A DNA stretch of 53,307 nucleotides from positions 35,593,013 to 35,646,319 of the forward strand of contig JBOZIK010000001.1 in NCBI GenBank assembly GCA_051453625.1. Reading direction: 5' to 3'. Shown in pieces: positions 1-9,906 of the stretch; the first letter of the stretch is position 1, and each line of letters opens with the position of its first letter. The translations under genes were made by a program, and so were the position numbers. Below the pieces are notes generated by a model that was given only the letters and a program-made list of their open reading frames with translations, did not search any database and was not told the origin of the DNA. The stretch comes from Welwitschia mirabilis (taxonomy: Eukaryota > Gnetophyta > Gnetopsida > Welwitschiales).

Positions 1-1055
1 ATTATGATCAAAATGTGCAAGAAGTTCAAAAACTAAAAAATTCATGATAAAATACTTTATTAAGAGCATGTTATAATCAAAATGTATTGAGTATAATTTG
101 TATGATGAATGGCTTTGCAAATAACATAATGAAGTAAATAAATGTATAAAATTTACTAGATGCTCATATGGGTAAATACATATATTTAAATAACTAGCCA
201 AATGTGATATCATAAATGTATTAAGAATTTATCCAAATAATAGTAATGTAAATTTCAATTAAAGTTTTAAATTTAGATATAAATTTCTTTTGTCTTTAAG
301 CTATGTGATACTGTTTGAAAACTATTCTATGAAAAATATTTTTATTAAATTTAAAAAAATCACTTTTTAATGTTATACAACTACCAAAATAATAGAATGA
401 GTTGAATACCTAATAAGCAAAACTAGATTAATTACATAAAGAGGCTTCAATCTTAATTTTAAACAACAAAAGAAGTCCTAGATTAAGAAATAAATTTAAA
501 AAACCTAGAATAAGCATCAAATATTAATATAAGAATCTTCTTGATGTTGTGTTAGCATTTTGATCTTTATTGATCTTCTTACATGTCTACAATGTTGCTT
601 TCGCTATGGATTTGTCATTTGCATGAATTTTCTTACTATTTTCTATTTGTCTCTCTGATTCTATCCTACTCTGATGCATGTTATGTTATCTCCCATTTTA
701 TCTCCATGTTCACTGTCTGTGATATTTTTCCATTTCTATGTTTTTTTATTATATTCCCCCCTGTAATATGCATCCTTTATTATTCTTGATAACCCCGTCT
801 CTTGATGTGTTTCTATGTTTTAATATTATTCTCCCCTCAAGTAATGGCTGGGATGTGAGGATTATTTCTTGTTATGGTAATTTTGTTTCCAAGTCAAAGC
901 TTCTCAATCCTATTATGTGGCTAATCTAAAAAACTCAAAATAATGTTGTGTCTGTTGACATTCTCTCTTAGATGGTCTCCAAATGTTTTGACTCATCATC
1001 CTTTTCTTTATGCTCTCTCTAGTTCCTAGGTTCATGGATAGCTTTAGTATCAACT
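1..1055. other. AT-rich stretch without recognisable gene
   Basis: About 1 kb of AT-rich sequence. Short open frames occur (for example 583-789 and 738-929), but their translations are hydrophobic, low-complexity and resemble nothing I recognise. No LTR terminus, PBS or tandem array is visible. It could hold the missing end of the cassette that follows, but nothing in the sequence shows this. Confidence 0.5.
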
Positions 1056-1061
1056 AGTCAT

Positions 1062-1800
1062 CCTAATTTAGCTAGTAAATCATTTCTTATAGTTTGTTTT
1101 GAAGAGATATTCATTGATTTTGTCCCTATAGTAGAGGGTGCATCACTGGTTAATGCTCTTACCTTTAAGAAAGCTCTTGCTGGTGCACCTACTAATGTTG
1201 CAATAGAAATTGTAATGTTAAATGGTGATTTTTCTTTCATTGGAAAGGTTGATATAGATGAGTTTGATTACATGATTACTGATATTTTGAATAAAAATAA
1301 TGTAAACAATAAAGGAATGTATTTTGATGCTGGTGCTCAAACTGCACTAGCATTTATCACATTAAGATCTAATGATGAGTATGAATTCATGTTTTATAAA
1401 AACCCCAATGTAGACATGTTACCTATAGAGTTAAAACTTGAAGTTAATCTCTTAAGAAAGGCCAAAATTTTACATTATAGGTCTATTAGCTTGATCACTA
1501 AACCTTGTAAATCTACATAGTTAGCAACAATAAAATTGCAAATGATGCTAGGGTTCTTCTTTCATATGATCCTAATTTAAGGCTACTAATATGGTCGTCA
1601 GCTAAGGTAGCCCACACAAGTATTTGAGCATATCGGATAAAGCAAATAGCATAAAGATAAGTGAAGATAAAATCAAATTTTACTAAAGGTAAAGATCCTT
1701 ATGATAATTCTATTATGCATAAAATTTTCCATTCCAATCTTAAGTTACTTATTGCGAAAAAAGGCCAAGATGGATGTGGGTATTATACAAAGAAGAAATT
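1062..1800 (+). pseudogene. Fructokinase relic (pfkB carbohydrate kinase family)
   Basis: Fructokinase phosphorylates fructose with ATP in the cytosol or plastid. One frame from 1062 to about 1620 follows the plant family in order: the N-terminal strand with IDFVP, the sugar-binding region GAPTNVA, FIGKV..DEF, the stretch NNVNNKGMYFDAGAQTALAF, EFMFYKNPNVDML, and LLSYDPNLRL near 1560-1585. In-frame stops lie at 1518 and near 1625. The match then resumes after two frameshifts (KISED, KDPYDNS, GCGYYTK) and fades near 1800, before the catalytic GAGD motif, which is absent. No intron interrupts roughly 245 codons, although plant fructokinase genes normally have introns; this suggests a processed or cDNA-derived copy. 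No start codon is preserved in frame. It lies in the same orientation as the ACCase and ROCK1 relics downstream. Confidence 0.88.
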
Positions 1801-2655
1801 TAGTTATTAGTTGAAACTCACATCACACTTTTTGGAATGTTAGTATATGTTAAAATTTTATGAAGGCAATTGTGGTAGCTAATTTCAAGCCTAGTAGTCT
1901 AGTAGATCATTTTAGTAATAGCGAGAAGCAATTGATTCCTATTTATTTTTGCTTTGGTTTGTTTTTTAGAGATCTTGTGTAGTGTGAAAAGCCTTCATTT
2001 CAACAAAGAGATAAAGCCTAGATCTAAATATTATCATTTCAATACTGATAATCTCCCACCTCTCGATAACTCTCACATAATTACTATTAGAATTACATTA
2101 CCCTATTGAAATAGCATGTACTTTGCAAACTTAGTGGAAAGAAGTTATTTCTCTTTTATGACTTCTAAAATAGATAATTACATGACATGCTTTTGGATGC
2201 CTCATGCTCATTCTGTAGTTACCTCCACCATCAAGTTTAAGTAAAAGAGTGAAGTTCTTATAAAGAAGTTGATAAGTATCACCAAAAGGGAGGAAATTAA
2301 TGGCTTGATTTATTCTTCTATTATTCTACTCTTCCTTTAACATGTACTTCAGGTATTTATGATTACATAGGTATTATTGGATTCATATTTGTGGCCTATA
2401 TCCATGATAAGTATGACCTTCTATAGTGGAGTGCCCATTTCCATTTTGACAAAGTAAAGGGTGGTGCCAATTGATGTTATAAACATGAGAAGATCTAACA
2501 AGATCAACAAATGGTGCTTTCTCTCATGATTCCTTTTATTGATGATGCATGATGCACTGAATTATGCATAAGAGAATCCTAGATTATTTCCTTACAAAAA
2601 TGGAAAGGGATGCTAAATGGACTATCTATAAAGTGGTAGCAGATCAGCCTCATTA
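1801..2655 (+). other. Unidentified coding-like relic between fructokinase and ACCase relics
   Basis: The frame from 1985 to about 2245 is open apart from one stop and has protein-like composition (for example PRSKYYHFNTDNLPPLD), so it may be a further captured gene fragment. I could not assign it to a family. The remainder of the interval shows no domain, LTR end or repeat that I recognise. Confidence 0.3.
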
Positions 2656-2658
2656 ATT

Positions 2659-2819
2659 TTGTGTTTGGTTTTACTGTTTGATGTCAATGAGATGGTGGAC
2701 TCAAAGAAGGCCAAGCATAGAGAGATGATGAAAATCCACAAGCACCTTGTTGCCATTGAAGATGCTCTTATTTCTTTGTTTTATAATAATAATTACATAC
2801 TTAAAAGACATGTTACTGA
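2659..2819 (+). pseudogene. Acetyl-CoA carboxylase (homomeric) central-region relic, segment 1
   Basis: Homomeric ACCase makes malonyl-CoA for fatty-acid synthesis and elongation. This segment covers part of the central region between the biotin carrier and the carboxyltransferase. The frame reads ..LVAIEDALISLF..ILKRHVT, matching the plant stretch that precedes the ETYxxRLYQPY motif. It is cut at 2819 by element E1. When E1 and one copy of its 5-bp TSD are removed, the frame continues in segment 2 as TETYVWRLYHPYLIKG. The N-terminal part (about 2659-2740) aligns only loosely. No introns are visible. The ORF that runs on past 2820 is an artefact of reading into the LTR. Confidence 0.75.
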
Positions 2820-2972
2820 TGTTAGATTATATTTTCCAATTGATGTCAAACTAATATCTCTTATGTAGTACAAAATGTTGTATCTAGTGTGCAGATGAGA
2901 TTGAGTTTTCTAGGTGAAAGAATTGGACCAAAAATGCATAAGAAACCTATTGAGATAAATTACCCTCTAGTG

Positions 2973-3262
2973 GGGTTAACCGAATCCTAAAGGGGTCAAT
3001 TCCACTTGAAGCTATCATAAGAAAAATGGACTAAACCCAGAGGAGTCGATCAGATTTTAATGGGGTCGACTGGATCTATAACCTAAAAGTCAGTTTTCCT
3101 GGACCAGATGGAAAGGGGTTAACTAGAATTTTATGGGATCGACCAGACCTAAGAAGATAAGGTAATAGTTTTAGACCAAGAGGCAAGAGGTCGACTGGAC
3201 CTAGGATGGAGTCGACCGAGCCCACATGGGGTCGACCGGAGTTTTGTAGGGTCGACTAGACA
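2973..3262 (+). repeat. GTCGAC motif array in E1 LTR U3
   Basis: About nine dispersed copies of a motif close to GGGGTCGACYRGAY, spaced roughly 25-50 bp apart, for example near 3078, 3140, 3190, 3215, 3230 and 3250. Decayed copies read GTTAAC, GTCGAT or GTTGAC, as expected from loss of CpG. The array precedes the LTR TATA box and recurs in all E1/E2 LTRs. Confidence 0.75.
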
Positions 3263-3386
3263 GCAAAAAAAAGTAAAATTTCTAAACATTATGTATCCAT
3301 TTCTTAGCCATTACCTAGTTATTTTCTAGCCGTTTATACTTATTTGAGGAGCAATTCATTTGTAATAAACCCTATTAGCCCTCCAT

Positions 3387-3394
3387 TATAAATA
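3387..3394 (+). promoter_or_regulatory. E1 5' LTR TATA box
   Basis: TATAAATA about 570 bp after the LTR start, conserved at the matching place in the E1 3' LTR (10476-10483), E2 5' LTR (37532-37539) and E2 3' LTR (44704-44711). It is the probable core promoter of the element. Confidence 0.7.
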
Positions 3395-3677
3395 GCTATG
3401 CTATTGTTGACCTAAAAATCTTTTGGTAGTATTCTTATTTGGCATAATCATTGTGGATCTAAAATATCAAGATGTACTTTCATTGGTACATCATTGTTAC
3501 TTCACATCTAATTGAGGAGATTTATCTTTGGCATAATAGCTTCATTCAAAATCAGATTTGAGAGCTTTATTGTTGTGATCTATTAGAGAAGAGCTCCATT
3601 CATTACACTGCTATAGAACATGTGATATTTGAGTAATCAAGACATCACTTCATCACATCCATTACTTTCATAGATTG

Positions 3678-3805
3678 AGACTTAGCCTGTAAAAGTCTAT
3701 TTTAGAGGTTGAGACTTAGCTTGTAAAAGTCCATTATAAAGGTTAAGACTTAGCCTGCAAAAGTCTGTTATGAAGGTTAAGACTTAGCCTGTAAAAGTCC
3801 ACTTG
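3678..3805 (+). repeat. Four 34-bp tandem hairpin units in E1 LTR
   Basis: AGACTT recurs at 3678, 3712, 3746 and 3780, an exact 34-bp period. Each unit contains AGACTT, a 9-base spacer, then AAGTCT or a close variant, able to form a 6-bp stem. The array lies downstream of the TATA box, so it should be in the transcript. Matching arrays occur at 10763-10898, 37821-37960 and 44993-45130. Confidence 0.85.
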
Positions 3806-4121
3806 TAAGGATCACAGGTAAACCGAGAAAACCTGTGGAGTAACAGAGATCTAAGATCAAGCTTGAGAGAATCTAATATCTGAGAGTGAAGCAAGGGAGT
3901 TCCTAAACCACTATAAATTTAGCGTGCATCAAATTTAGTAGCTTGTGCATTTTATTTTTTATTCTTTACTTTTAGTTTTTTATTATTGTATGCACATTCT
4001 TAATATAGTTATTTTCATATGCAAGTTATGATTTAGATAGATATATTTTATATTTGTACTTAATTTTTGAAAGAAGCTATTCACCCTCGCCTCCCCCTCT
4101 AGGGTTTTCAATTCTATCATT

Positions 4122-4139
4122 TGGTATTAGAGCTTAGGT
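4122..4139 (+). other. E1 primer-binding site (initiator tRNA-Met)
   Basis: TGGTATTAGAGCTTAGGT begins 2 bp after the 5' LTR. It differs by one C-to-T from TGGTATCAGAGC, the complement of the 3' end of plant initiator tRNA-Met. The E2 copy at 38259 is perfect. Confidence 0.92.
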
Positions 4140-4185
4140 TAGTATTAGATAGATCTTAACAGATCTAGACTATATAACCCTAAAC

Positions 4186-5591
4186 ATCAATAACCCATCT
4201 GATAGATTTTCAACCATTTGTTCACCTATGCTTGATGGTTCAAACTATACCTATTGGAATCCTAGGATGAAAATCTTTTTTAGATCCTTAGATGCCGATA
4301 TAGAGGAAGTCATTTGCAAAGGTCATACTATGTCCATGATAACTCAAATAGATGTAAATGGTTACATCAATTTAGTTTCAAAATCCCAAGACTAATGGAC
4401 ATCCTCAGATAAAGTAGAAGCCACCATTGATGCCTGTGATCTTAATGCTATTTTTTGTGTAGCATGTGTAGATGAATTTAAAAGAATCATGAACTATAAC
4501 CATGCTAAAAATGCTTAGGATATTTTAGAATTAGCACATGAAGGAACATCCACTGTTAAACAAGTAAACTTTAAATGCTTATTCCTAAATTTGAAGATAT
4601 TAATATGGATAATAATGAAACCCTATAAGAATTTTTTGCTAGACTTACAAATATAGTGAACTCAATGGTAAGCCTCAAAGAATACATAAAGAAAAGGAAA
4701 GTGGTAAGGAAAGTTCTAATATCCCTACCCAAGAGATTTGAATCAAAGGTAATAGCGGTAGAAGAAAGAAAAAGCATTAACATCATGGTGTTAGAAGAAC
4801 TTCAAGGTAATCTTCAAACCTATAAGCTTAAATTCACTAAAGATAGAAGAAAAGGTATTGCTTTGAAATGTGTGTAGGAGGACTACAAATCAGATAGGTC
4901 AGATGAAGAACTTGATGACAATGAAGTGGTTCTTCTAGATAAGTGATTCAAAAAGTTTCTTTACAAGAAAAGGGAAGGAGAATCAAGTAGGATTTCAAGG
5001 ATAAGCAACTCAAAACAAAGAAAGGAGCAAAAAAAGAGAAAGAAAATCTAGTGCTATTCATACAAAGGATTTAGACATATGGTTAACGAGTGTCCCAACA
5101 TGAGGAGAGAAAATAGGTAGTCTAGAAAATCTTCATTTATGGTAACTTGGGATAATAAAGATGATAAACATAAGGAGAACTACTTAGATCATGAATCAGA
5201 CAGAGATAGAAGGTTATCTTTCATGACTCTAGTACCATCACTCAAAAAGGTGCCTAGTACTTTATTACCAAATGATTTAAATATGATTGATGAAAAAAAA
5301 GATGAGCTAGAAAACACATGTCAAGAACTACATGAAGAGTATGAGAATCTCACTAAGAGAATCAATGAGTTGAAAAAAATGGTAAAGATTATTACAAAAG
5401 AAAAGGAGAAAGTAAAAGAGAAGTATAAGATGCTCAAATCTGATAGCATCAAGTTAACTACTCAAGTAAATGATCTTTTATTTTTTGTAAATAAATTTTC
5501 TGGTAGTTTGTCTAAATTGGAACATATGCTTGAAGTAAAAAAGCCAAATGGAGACAAATTAAGTATTGGATTTAGTGCACAAATATCATGA
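4186..5591 (+). pseudogene. E1 gag relic (SIRE-like, UBN2-type capsid)
   Basis: Gag forms the particle that packages element RNA. The relic starts where E2 has a similar leader (the ATG appears mutated to ATC) and runs through LDGSNYTYWNPRMKIFFRSL (4231-4290), the UBN2-type region with VVRKVLISLPKRFESKVIA (about 4700-4760) and LQTYKLKF. A zinc knuckle follows at 5052-5093, reading C-Y-S-Y-KGFRH-MVNE-C with the second Cys changed to Tyr. A charged, predicted coiled-coil tail covers about 5139-5591. Several stops (near 4394, 4516, 4876) and a frameshift near 4575 break it. A second, degenerate knuckle lies at 5634-5675. Order and motifs match SIRE/Maximus copia gag. Confidence 0.85.
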
Positions 5592-5633
5592 AAATAAGTA
5601 AACCAAACAAGTAAGTATGTGCCTAATCTTTTA

Positions 5634-5675
5634 TGTAATTTTTATGGTAGAATTGGTCATTCTAAATTTTTTCGC
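5634..5675 (+). other. Second zinc knuckle of E1, degenerate
   Basis: The frame gives C-N-F-Y-G-R-I-G-H-S-K-F-F-R, a CX2CX4HX4C knuckle in which the second and last Cys are Tyr and Arg. The E2 counterpart (40107-40148) keeps all three Cys but has Asn for His. Taken together they show that the ancestor had two knuckles. Confidence 0.7.
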
Positions 5676-5843
5676 AAAGTTAGATGTTTAATGTTATTTT
5701 CTAAAAATGTGAACTCATTACCTTTTAAGTTTATTCAAAAGAAAAATGTACCACCTAAGTCAATTAAGACTAAGTGGATTAAAGCTAATAATCTCTAAAG
5801 CTTTGTGACATAGATAGATTATAAAGAATTACATTTGAATAAT

Positions 5844-6190
5844 TGGTATCTAGATAGCAATTGCTTAATGCATATGACAAGAGATAAATCAAGGTTTTAG
5901 AATTTGAAGAGCATAAACGGAGGAGACATTATTTTTAAAAATAACTAAACAACAAAAATAGAAGGTATAGGAAGCATCAAAGGAGGTATGTCATCTAATC
6001 TTGATAATGTATATTATATGAATGGTTTATAGCATAATTTATTAAGTTTTAGTCAACTTTGTAATAAATGGCATAGAATAATATTTGATAAATCAAAATT
6101 CATTGTTGAGAATGAGAAAATAAATGTTACTATTTTTTGTATAAAACATATTAATAATGCTTATAGATTAGATGTCAAATCATTTGATTA
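5844..6190 (+). pseudogene. E1 aspartic protease relic and start of pre-integrase region
   Basis: The copia protease cleaves Gag-Pol. The frame reads WYLDSNCLMHMTRDKS (5844 on), the family motif WYLDSGCSxHMTGD with the DSG Gly replaced by Asn, so the active-site loop is damaged. It continues with KSINGG, GSIKGG and the pre-integrase signature HNLLSFSQLCNKW near 6035-6070, then FIVENEKINV and RLDVKSFD. A few stops interrupt it. Homology stops near 6190 and never reaches the integrase HHCC or DDE regions. The next sequence is the promoter-like module of ORF2, and E2 stops at the same place. Confidence 0.82.
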
Positions 6191-6304
6191 AATGTTCCAT
6201 GCAAACCAAAAATTTAGGAAAGATTTTAATGCAACTCAATATTATTCTATCAATTCTAATAAAAACCTTAGTTCTTATAATTAATTTAACTATTATGGAA
6301 GTGA

Positions 6305-6532
6305 TTTGGATCTATGACTTGGTTGACTGGATCTATGATTCGATTGACTAGATGTAGTCGGTTAACTAGATTAAGAGCCCAGTCATCCAGACTCCTTCCT
6401 GTAAACCCACATCTCAATGGATTAACGGATGTCTGAGTGGTTGACTGGACTTGACAAATTACAGTGTGGAAGTATAGTCGATGAACCTGATTTCTTTCTC
6501 AAATTTTCCTTATTTCCCTTAGTATTTAAAAG
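6305..6532 (+). promoter_or_regulatory. Candidate internal promoter module of E1 ORF2
   Basis: Between the protease relic and ORF2 lies a second cluster of the LTR motif (GTTGACTGGATCTATGA, GATTGACTAGA, GGTTAACTAGA, GGTTGACTGGA), followed by a TATA-like TATTTAAAAG at 6523-6532, about 145 bp before the ORF2 start. E2 has the same arrangement with CTATAAAAG at 41013-41021. Motif cluster then TATA repeats the LTR U3 design. Promoter activity is inferred, not shown. Confidence 0.5.
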
Positions 6533-6669
6533 AACTAGAATCATAACTTAATTTTATTATGTTCTAGTACCTCCAAGCCTTTAGATCTAGTGAGTTTCTT
6601 TTCAGATCTAGAGATCTTGCTGCCAGATCTAGTGTTTTTCTCAGTACTCTTTCTTTCAAGAGTCTTAAA

Positions 6670-7709
6670 ATGCCTGCTAGCTCTTCTAAGAGAGGTACAA
6701 AAGAGGCTGCTTTAAGAAAACCCTTCTACTTCTATAAAGGGATGTCTAAAGAAGACATTAACAAGTTCTCTAACAAGTTTAAGAAGAAAGCTATGTATCA
6801 AGAGTAGTCTATGGCTACATATAAGCTCAGGAAACTCAGGGAGGTAATCCAGCCCTTAAGAGATCAAGATCTAGATCACTTCTTAGATGTATTAAGTCTT
6901 ACATATCCTTTTATTATTAGGATGTTTTATTGCAATGCTTTTTTTAACCATGATATTAGGACTTTAGAAACCCTTGTTTTGGGTAAAAGGATGAGAGTGA
7001 CTATGAATCTCATCTCTGAGCTGACTGTTCTTTCAAGGAAAGACTATGAGGAGTTTTGGCCTCTCAGAGACATCATGGAAGATAAGCCTGTAGTGATCAA
7101 GGAGATTTTTGGTAAAGTGCATATTTGAAGATACACTTTATCTACTTCTTTGTTAACTCCCAAATATCATTTCATTTATTTAATTTTTACTTATAACTTT
7201 CTTCCTTTAGCTGGCCATTGTGATGAGGCCTCCAGCTAGAGAGCATATTTGATGTATTTAATAATAACTGAGCATTTCATTGATGCTTCTGCCATAATAC
7301 TAAAAAATATGGCCTTACAACTAGAGTACCATAGAACTAGGGCTTTACCCTACTCTATGCTTATCACCAAAATCTATCACCATTTTTGTATTAACCTCCA
7401 TTCTAAGTTGGAAACTCTTTATCCTATGACACCCATTGGGCATGCAACTTTTCTCACATGCATATCTTTGCCCCCTTTAAGAAATTCCCTTCTGAAACCC
7501 CAAAGGAAGCATCTATAGATAAGGCTCTTTCATATCTAAAATGGATTAACTCCTACATCAGACATATGAAAGAAGCCCTCATTACAGCTGGATATGACAT
7601 TGCAGATACATTAGCTGAGGCTACTAGCTCTACTCATACTAGAAGAGATGAAGAAGATTCAGAGAAAGAATATAAAGAGGAAGAAGAAGAAGAGGAGGAG
7701 TTAGATTAA
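6670..7709 (+). pseudogene. E1 ORF2: plant transposon-type passenger protein with acidic tail
   Basis: About 346 codons from ATG at 6670 (MPASSSKRG), separate from gag-pro. Stops at 6808 (TAG; E2 keeps Trp), 7126 (TGA; E2 keeps Trp) and near 7237, and a 1-bp deletion near 7455, break the frame. The sequence shows DLDHFLDVLSLTYPFIIRMF, VLGKRMRVTMNLISEL, LPLAGH.DEAS, ILKNMALQLEYHRTRALPYS, LITKIYHHF, then a basic and helical stretch (YLKWINSYIRHMKEALI) and a poly-Glu C-terminus (residues about 325-346). This resembles the uncharacterised 'putative plant transposon protein' domain family, which I recognise by pattern only. No enzyme motif is evident and the function is unknown. It probably has its own promoter. 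Confidence 0.65.
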
Positions 7710-8521
7710 AATTTTCTATCTTTCAGATCATGTTTTGTGTTCTCTCCTTATTTTTGTTCTCAAAAAGGGGAGATTTGATTGTGCTTGTTTGCTAAATTTT
7801 AGTTGTATGCTCTTTAAAAGCACTTTTTCAGTTTTAATCCATGCTAGACTTGTAATGTTTTTCTCTTAATGCAAATCAGTTATCTATTTTAGCACAATTT
7901 TTGTATCACTTTGCAACATTTGGCATATATCATTTGGTAGTATAAAATTATATGTGCTTATTTTAAAAAAATTAAATTTATTATCTAAATTGAAAATAAA
8001 CCAAAATATTTATGTCATCAAATTAAATAAGTGTTCTTAAATCATTTGGATTATCATTATGTCTTTTTAATTATTAAATTATGCAAAATCAAATTTGTAA
8101 CTTTTAAAAGCACAAAATTTTGTTTATTCAAAAACCTAAATATGTCTTAAAATTTTAGATTATTACTTTTATAAATGGAATCAAGATAGGGGAGAAAATT
8201 TTATGTTTTTAAACACATATTTAGAGATTATATTTTCTTTGCCATTAATGTAAAAGAGGGAGAAAATGTAGTGTTTTTAAAGTATTTCAAAGGAGGAGAA
8301 AATTTGAAAAAATGTAGTGCTTTGACAAAGGAGTAAAAAATGATTTGAAAAAGGTTATTTTTAGAAATATTTTACCTTTTACTTAATGTTTTTTATATGG
8401 CTTGGTGAAAGGGGGAGTTTATATTATGTTAATATACCTCAAATTTGTTTAGTGAAAGAGCTTAAATATGGTTAATTTTGAAATCACTTATTTATTTGCC
8501 ATCAATGTCAAAGAGGGAGAT
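7213..8521 (+). repeat. Left copy of duplicated E1 3' region
   Basis: This block, from mid-ORF2 to the PPT, is repeated end to end after the gap as 8622-9906. It includes AT-rich 3' untranslated sequence (7710-8506) with no further ORF and ends in a PPT-like AAAGAGGGAGAT at 8510-8521. It is probably an unmerged contig overlap rather than a true tandem copy. Confidence 0.75.
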
Positions 8522-8621
8522 NNNNNNNNNNNNNNNNNNNNNNNNNNNNNNNNNNNNNNNNNNNNNNNNNNNNNNNNNNNNNNNNNNNNNNNNNNNNNNN
8601 NNNNNNNNNNNNNNNNNNNNN
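8522..8621. other. Assembly gap (100 N)
   Basis: Fixed-length gap. Its left flank (7213-8521) and right flank (8622-9906) are diverged copies of the same interval. Confidence 0.95.
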
Positions 8622-9118
8622 GGCCATTGTGATGAGGCCTCCAGCTATAGAGCATATTCGATATCTTTGGTATGGACTGGGAATTCTATTAATGCTCCTA
8701 TCATAATACTAAAAAATATGGCTTCACAGTTGAAGTACCATAGAACTAGGGCTTTAACCCTACTCTGTGCTTATTACTAAAATATGTTGCCATTTTCATG
8801 TAAACCTACACCCTTCTTTAGATATTCTTTAGCCTTTATCACTTATTGGGTGTATGACTTTGTCTCGCATGCATATCTTTACCCCTTCAAAGAAATCCCC
8901 TTCTGAAACTCCAAAAGCAACATATCTAGATGAGACTCTTTCATATCTGAAATGGATGACTCCTGCATCAAACACATGAAAGAAGCACTCATTATACCTA
9001 GATATGAAATTGCAGATACCTTAGCTGAAGGTACGAGCTCTGCTCATACTGGAGGAGATGAAGAAGATTCATAGGAAAAATCTAAAGAAAAATAAGAAGA
9101 AGAGAAAGAATCAGAGTA
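8622..9118 (+). pseudogene. Second partial copy of E1 ORF2 C-terminal half
   Basis: Repeats ORF2 from GHCDEAS to the acidic tail. It differs from 7213-7709 by scattered substitutions, small indels and extra stops in the acidic tail (near 9073 and 9093), and the poly-Glu region has decayed further. Because it begins at the gap edge and is collinear with the left copy, I read it as the other end of an overlap. The following 9119-9890 is AT-rich 3' untranslated sequence without an ORF. Confidence 0.65.
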
Positions 9119-9892
9119 AAATTTCTTATCTTTTAGATCATGCTTTAGTGTTCTCTCCTTTCTTTTGTTGTCAAAAAGGAGAGATTTTTATTGTGCTTAT
9201 TTGTTAATATTAGATGTATGCTCCTGATGAGCAATTTTTATTTTTTATTTATAATCCTTGTAATAGTTTGTTTTTTAATAAAAATCTATTATCTATTTTA
9301 GCATAATATTTGTGTATCACTTAGCAACATTTGGTATTTCTTAGTTTGTAGCATAAAATTATATGTTATTCTTTTTAGAGAGAATTATATTATTATCTAA
9401 ATTAAAAATAAACCAAAATATTTGTAATAAGTGTTTTTTATCATATTTTTCATTGTCGTTTGGTATTATCAAATTGTGCATAATCTAATTATATCATTTA
9501 AATGCACAAAATGTTGTCTATTCAAAATGCCTAAACGTGTATCAAATTTTTGGCTTATCATTTTTATCTTTTGGCATTAAGATAGGGGGAGAAAAATTCT
9601 TGATACTTCTGGCCATATATCTAAGTCTTATATTTATATGCCATTGATGTCAAAGGAGGAGAGAAGATGTAGTGCTTTCAAAAGCATTTTTTTGAAGATG
9701 TTGTACTCTCGAAGTATTTTTTGAAGTATTTTGCCAAAGGGATAGAAATGCTTATTTATTTTAATCTTTGCTTAAATGTTTATATGCCTTGATGTAAGGG
9801 GGAGTTTTGATTATAATGTGCCTAAAGTTATTTGATAAAAGAGCTTAAAATTATTTTATGTTTTAAAATCAATTACTTATTTGCCATTAATA

Positions 9893-9906
9893 TTAAAGAG
9901 GAAGAT
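9893..9906 (+). other. E1 polypurine tract
   Basis: TTAAAGAGGAAGAT directly before the 3' LTR. E2 has AAAAGGGGAGAT in the same place (44053-44064). It primes plus-strand DNA synthesis. Confidence 0.75.

Larger units (their letters stand above)
2820..4119 (+). repeat. E1 5' LTR
   Basis: 1300 bp starting TGTTAG and ending CTATCA, exactly the length of the downstream copy at 9907-11206. The U3 portion holds a GTCGAC-type motif array (2973-3262), followed by a TATA box (3387-3394). The transcribed part holds four 34-bp repeats (3678-3805). Confidence 0.92.

Noticed and set aside
583-929. Small membrane-protein-like ORFs
   Set aside because: T-rich sequence gives hydrophobic translations by chance; no conserved feature or promoter context.
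3678-3805. CRISPR-like array
   Set aside because: The 34-bp units are contiguous, with no unique spacers, and lie inside plant retrotransposon LTRs.
4571-4786. Antisense ORFs within gag (also 38793-39071 and 41907-42089)
   Set aside because: Shadow frames opposite recognisable gag or ORF2 sequence, without motifs of their own.
5591-6670. Integrase or reverse transcriptase in E1/E2
   Set aside because: No DDE, QNG..RKNR, YVDD or RNase H motif can be found between protease and ORF2 on either strand, in E1 or E2.
8622-9118. Two ORF2 genes in tandem within E1
   Set aside because: The second copy starts at a gap edge and is collinear with the first up to the PPT; an assembly overlap explains it.
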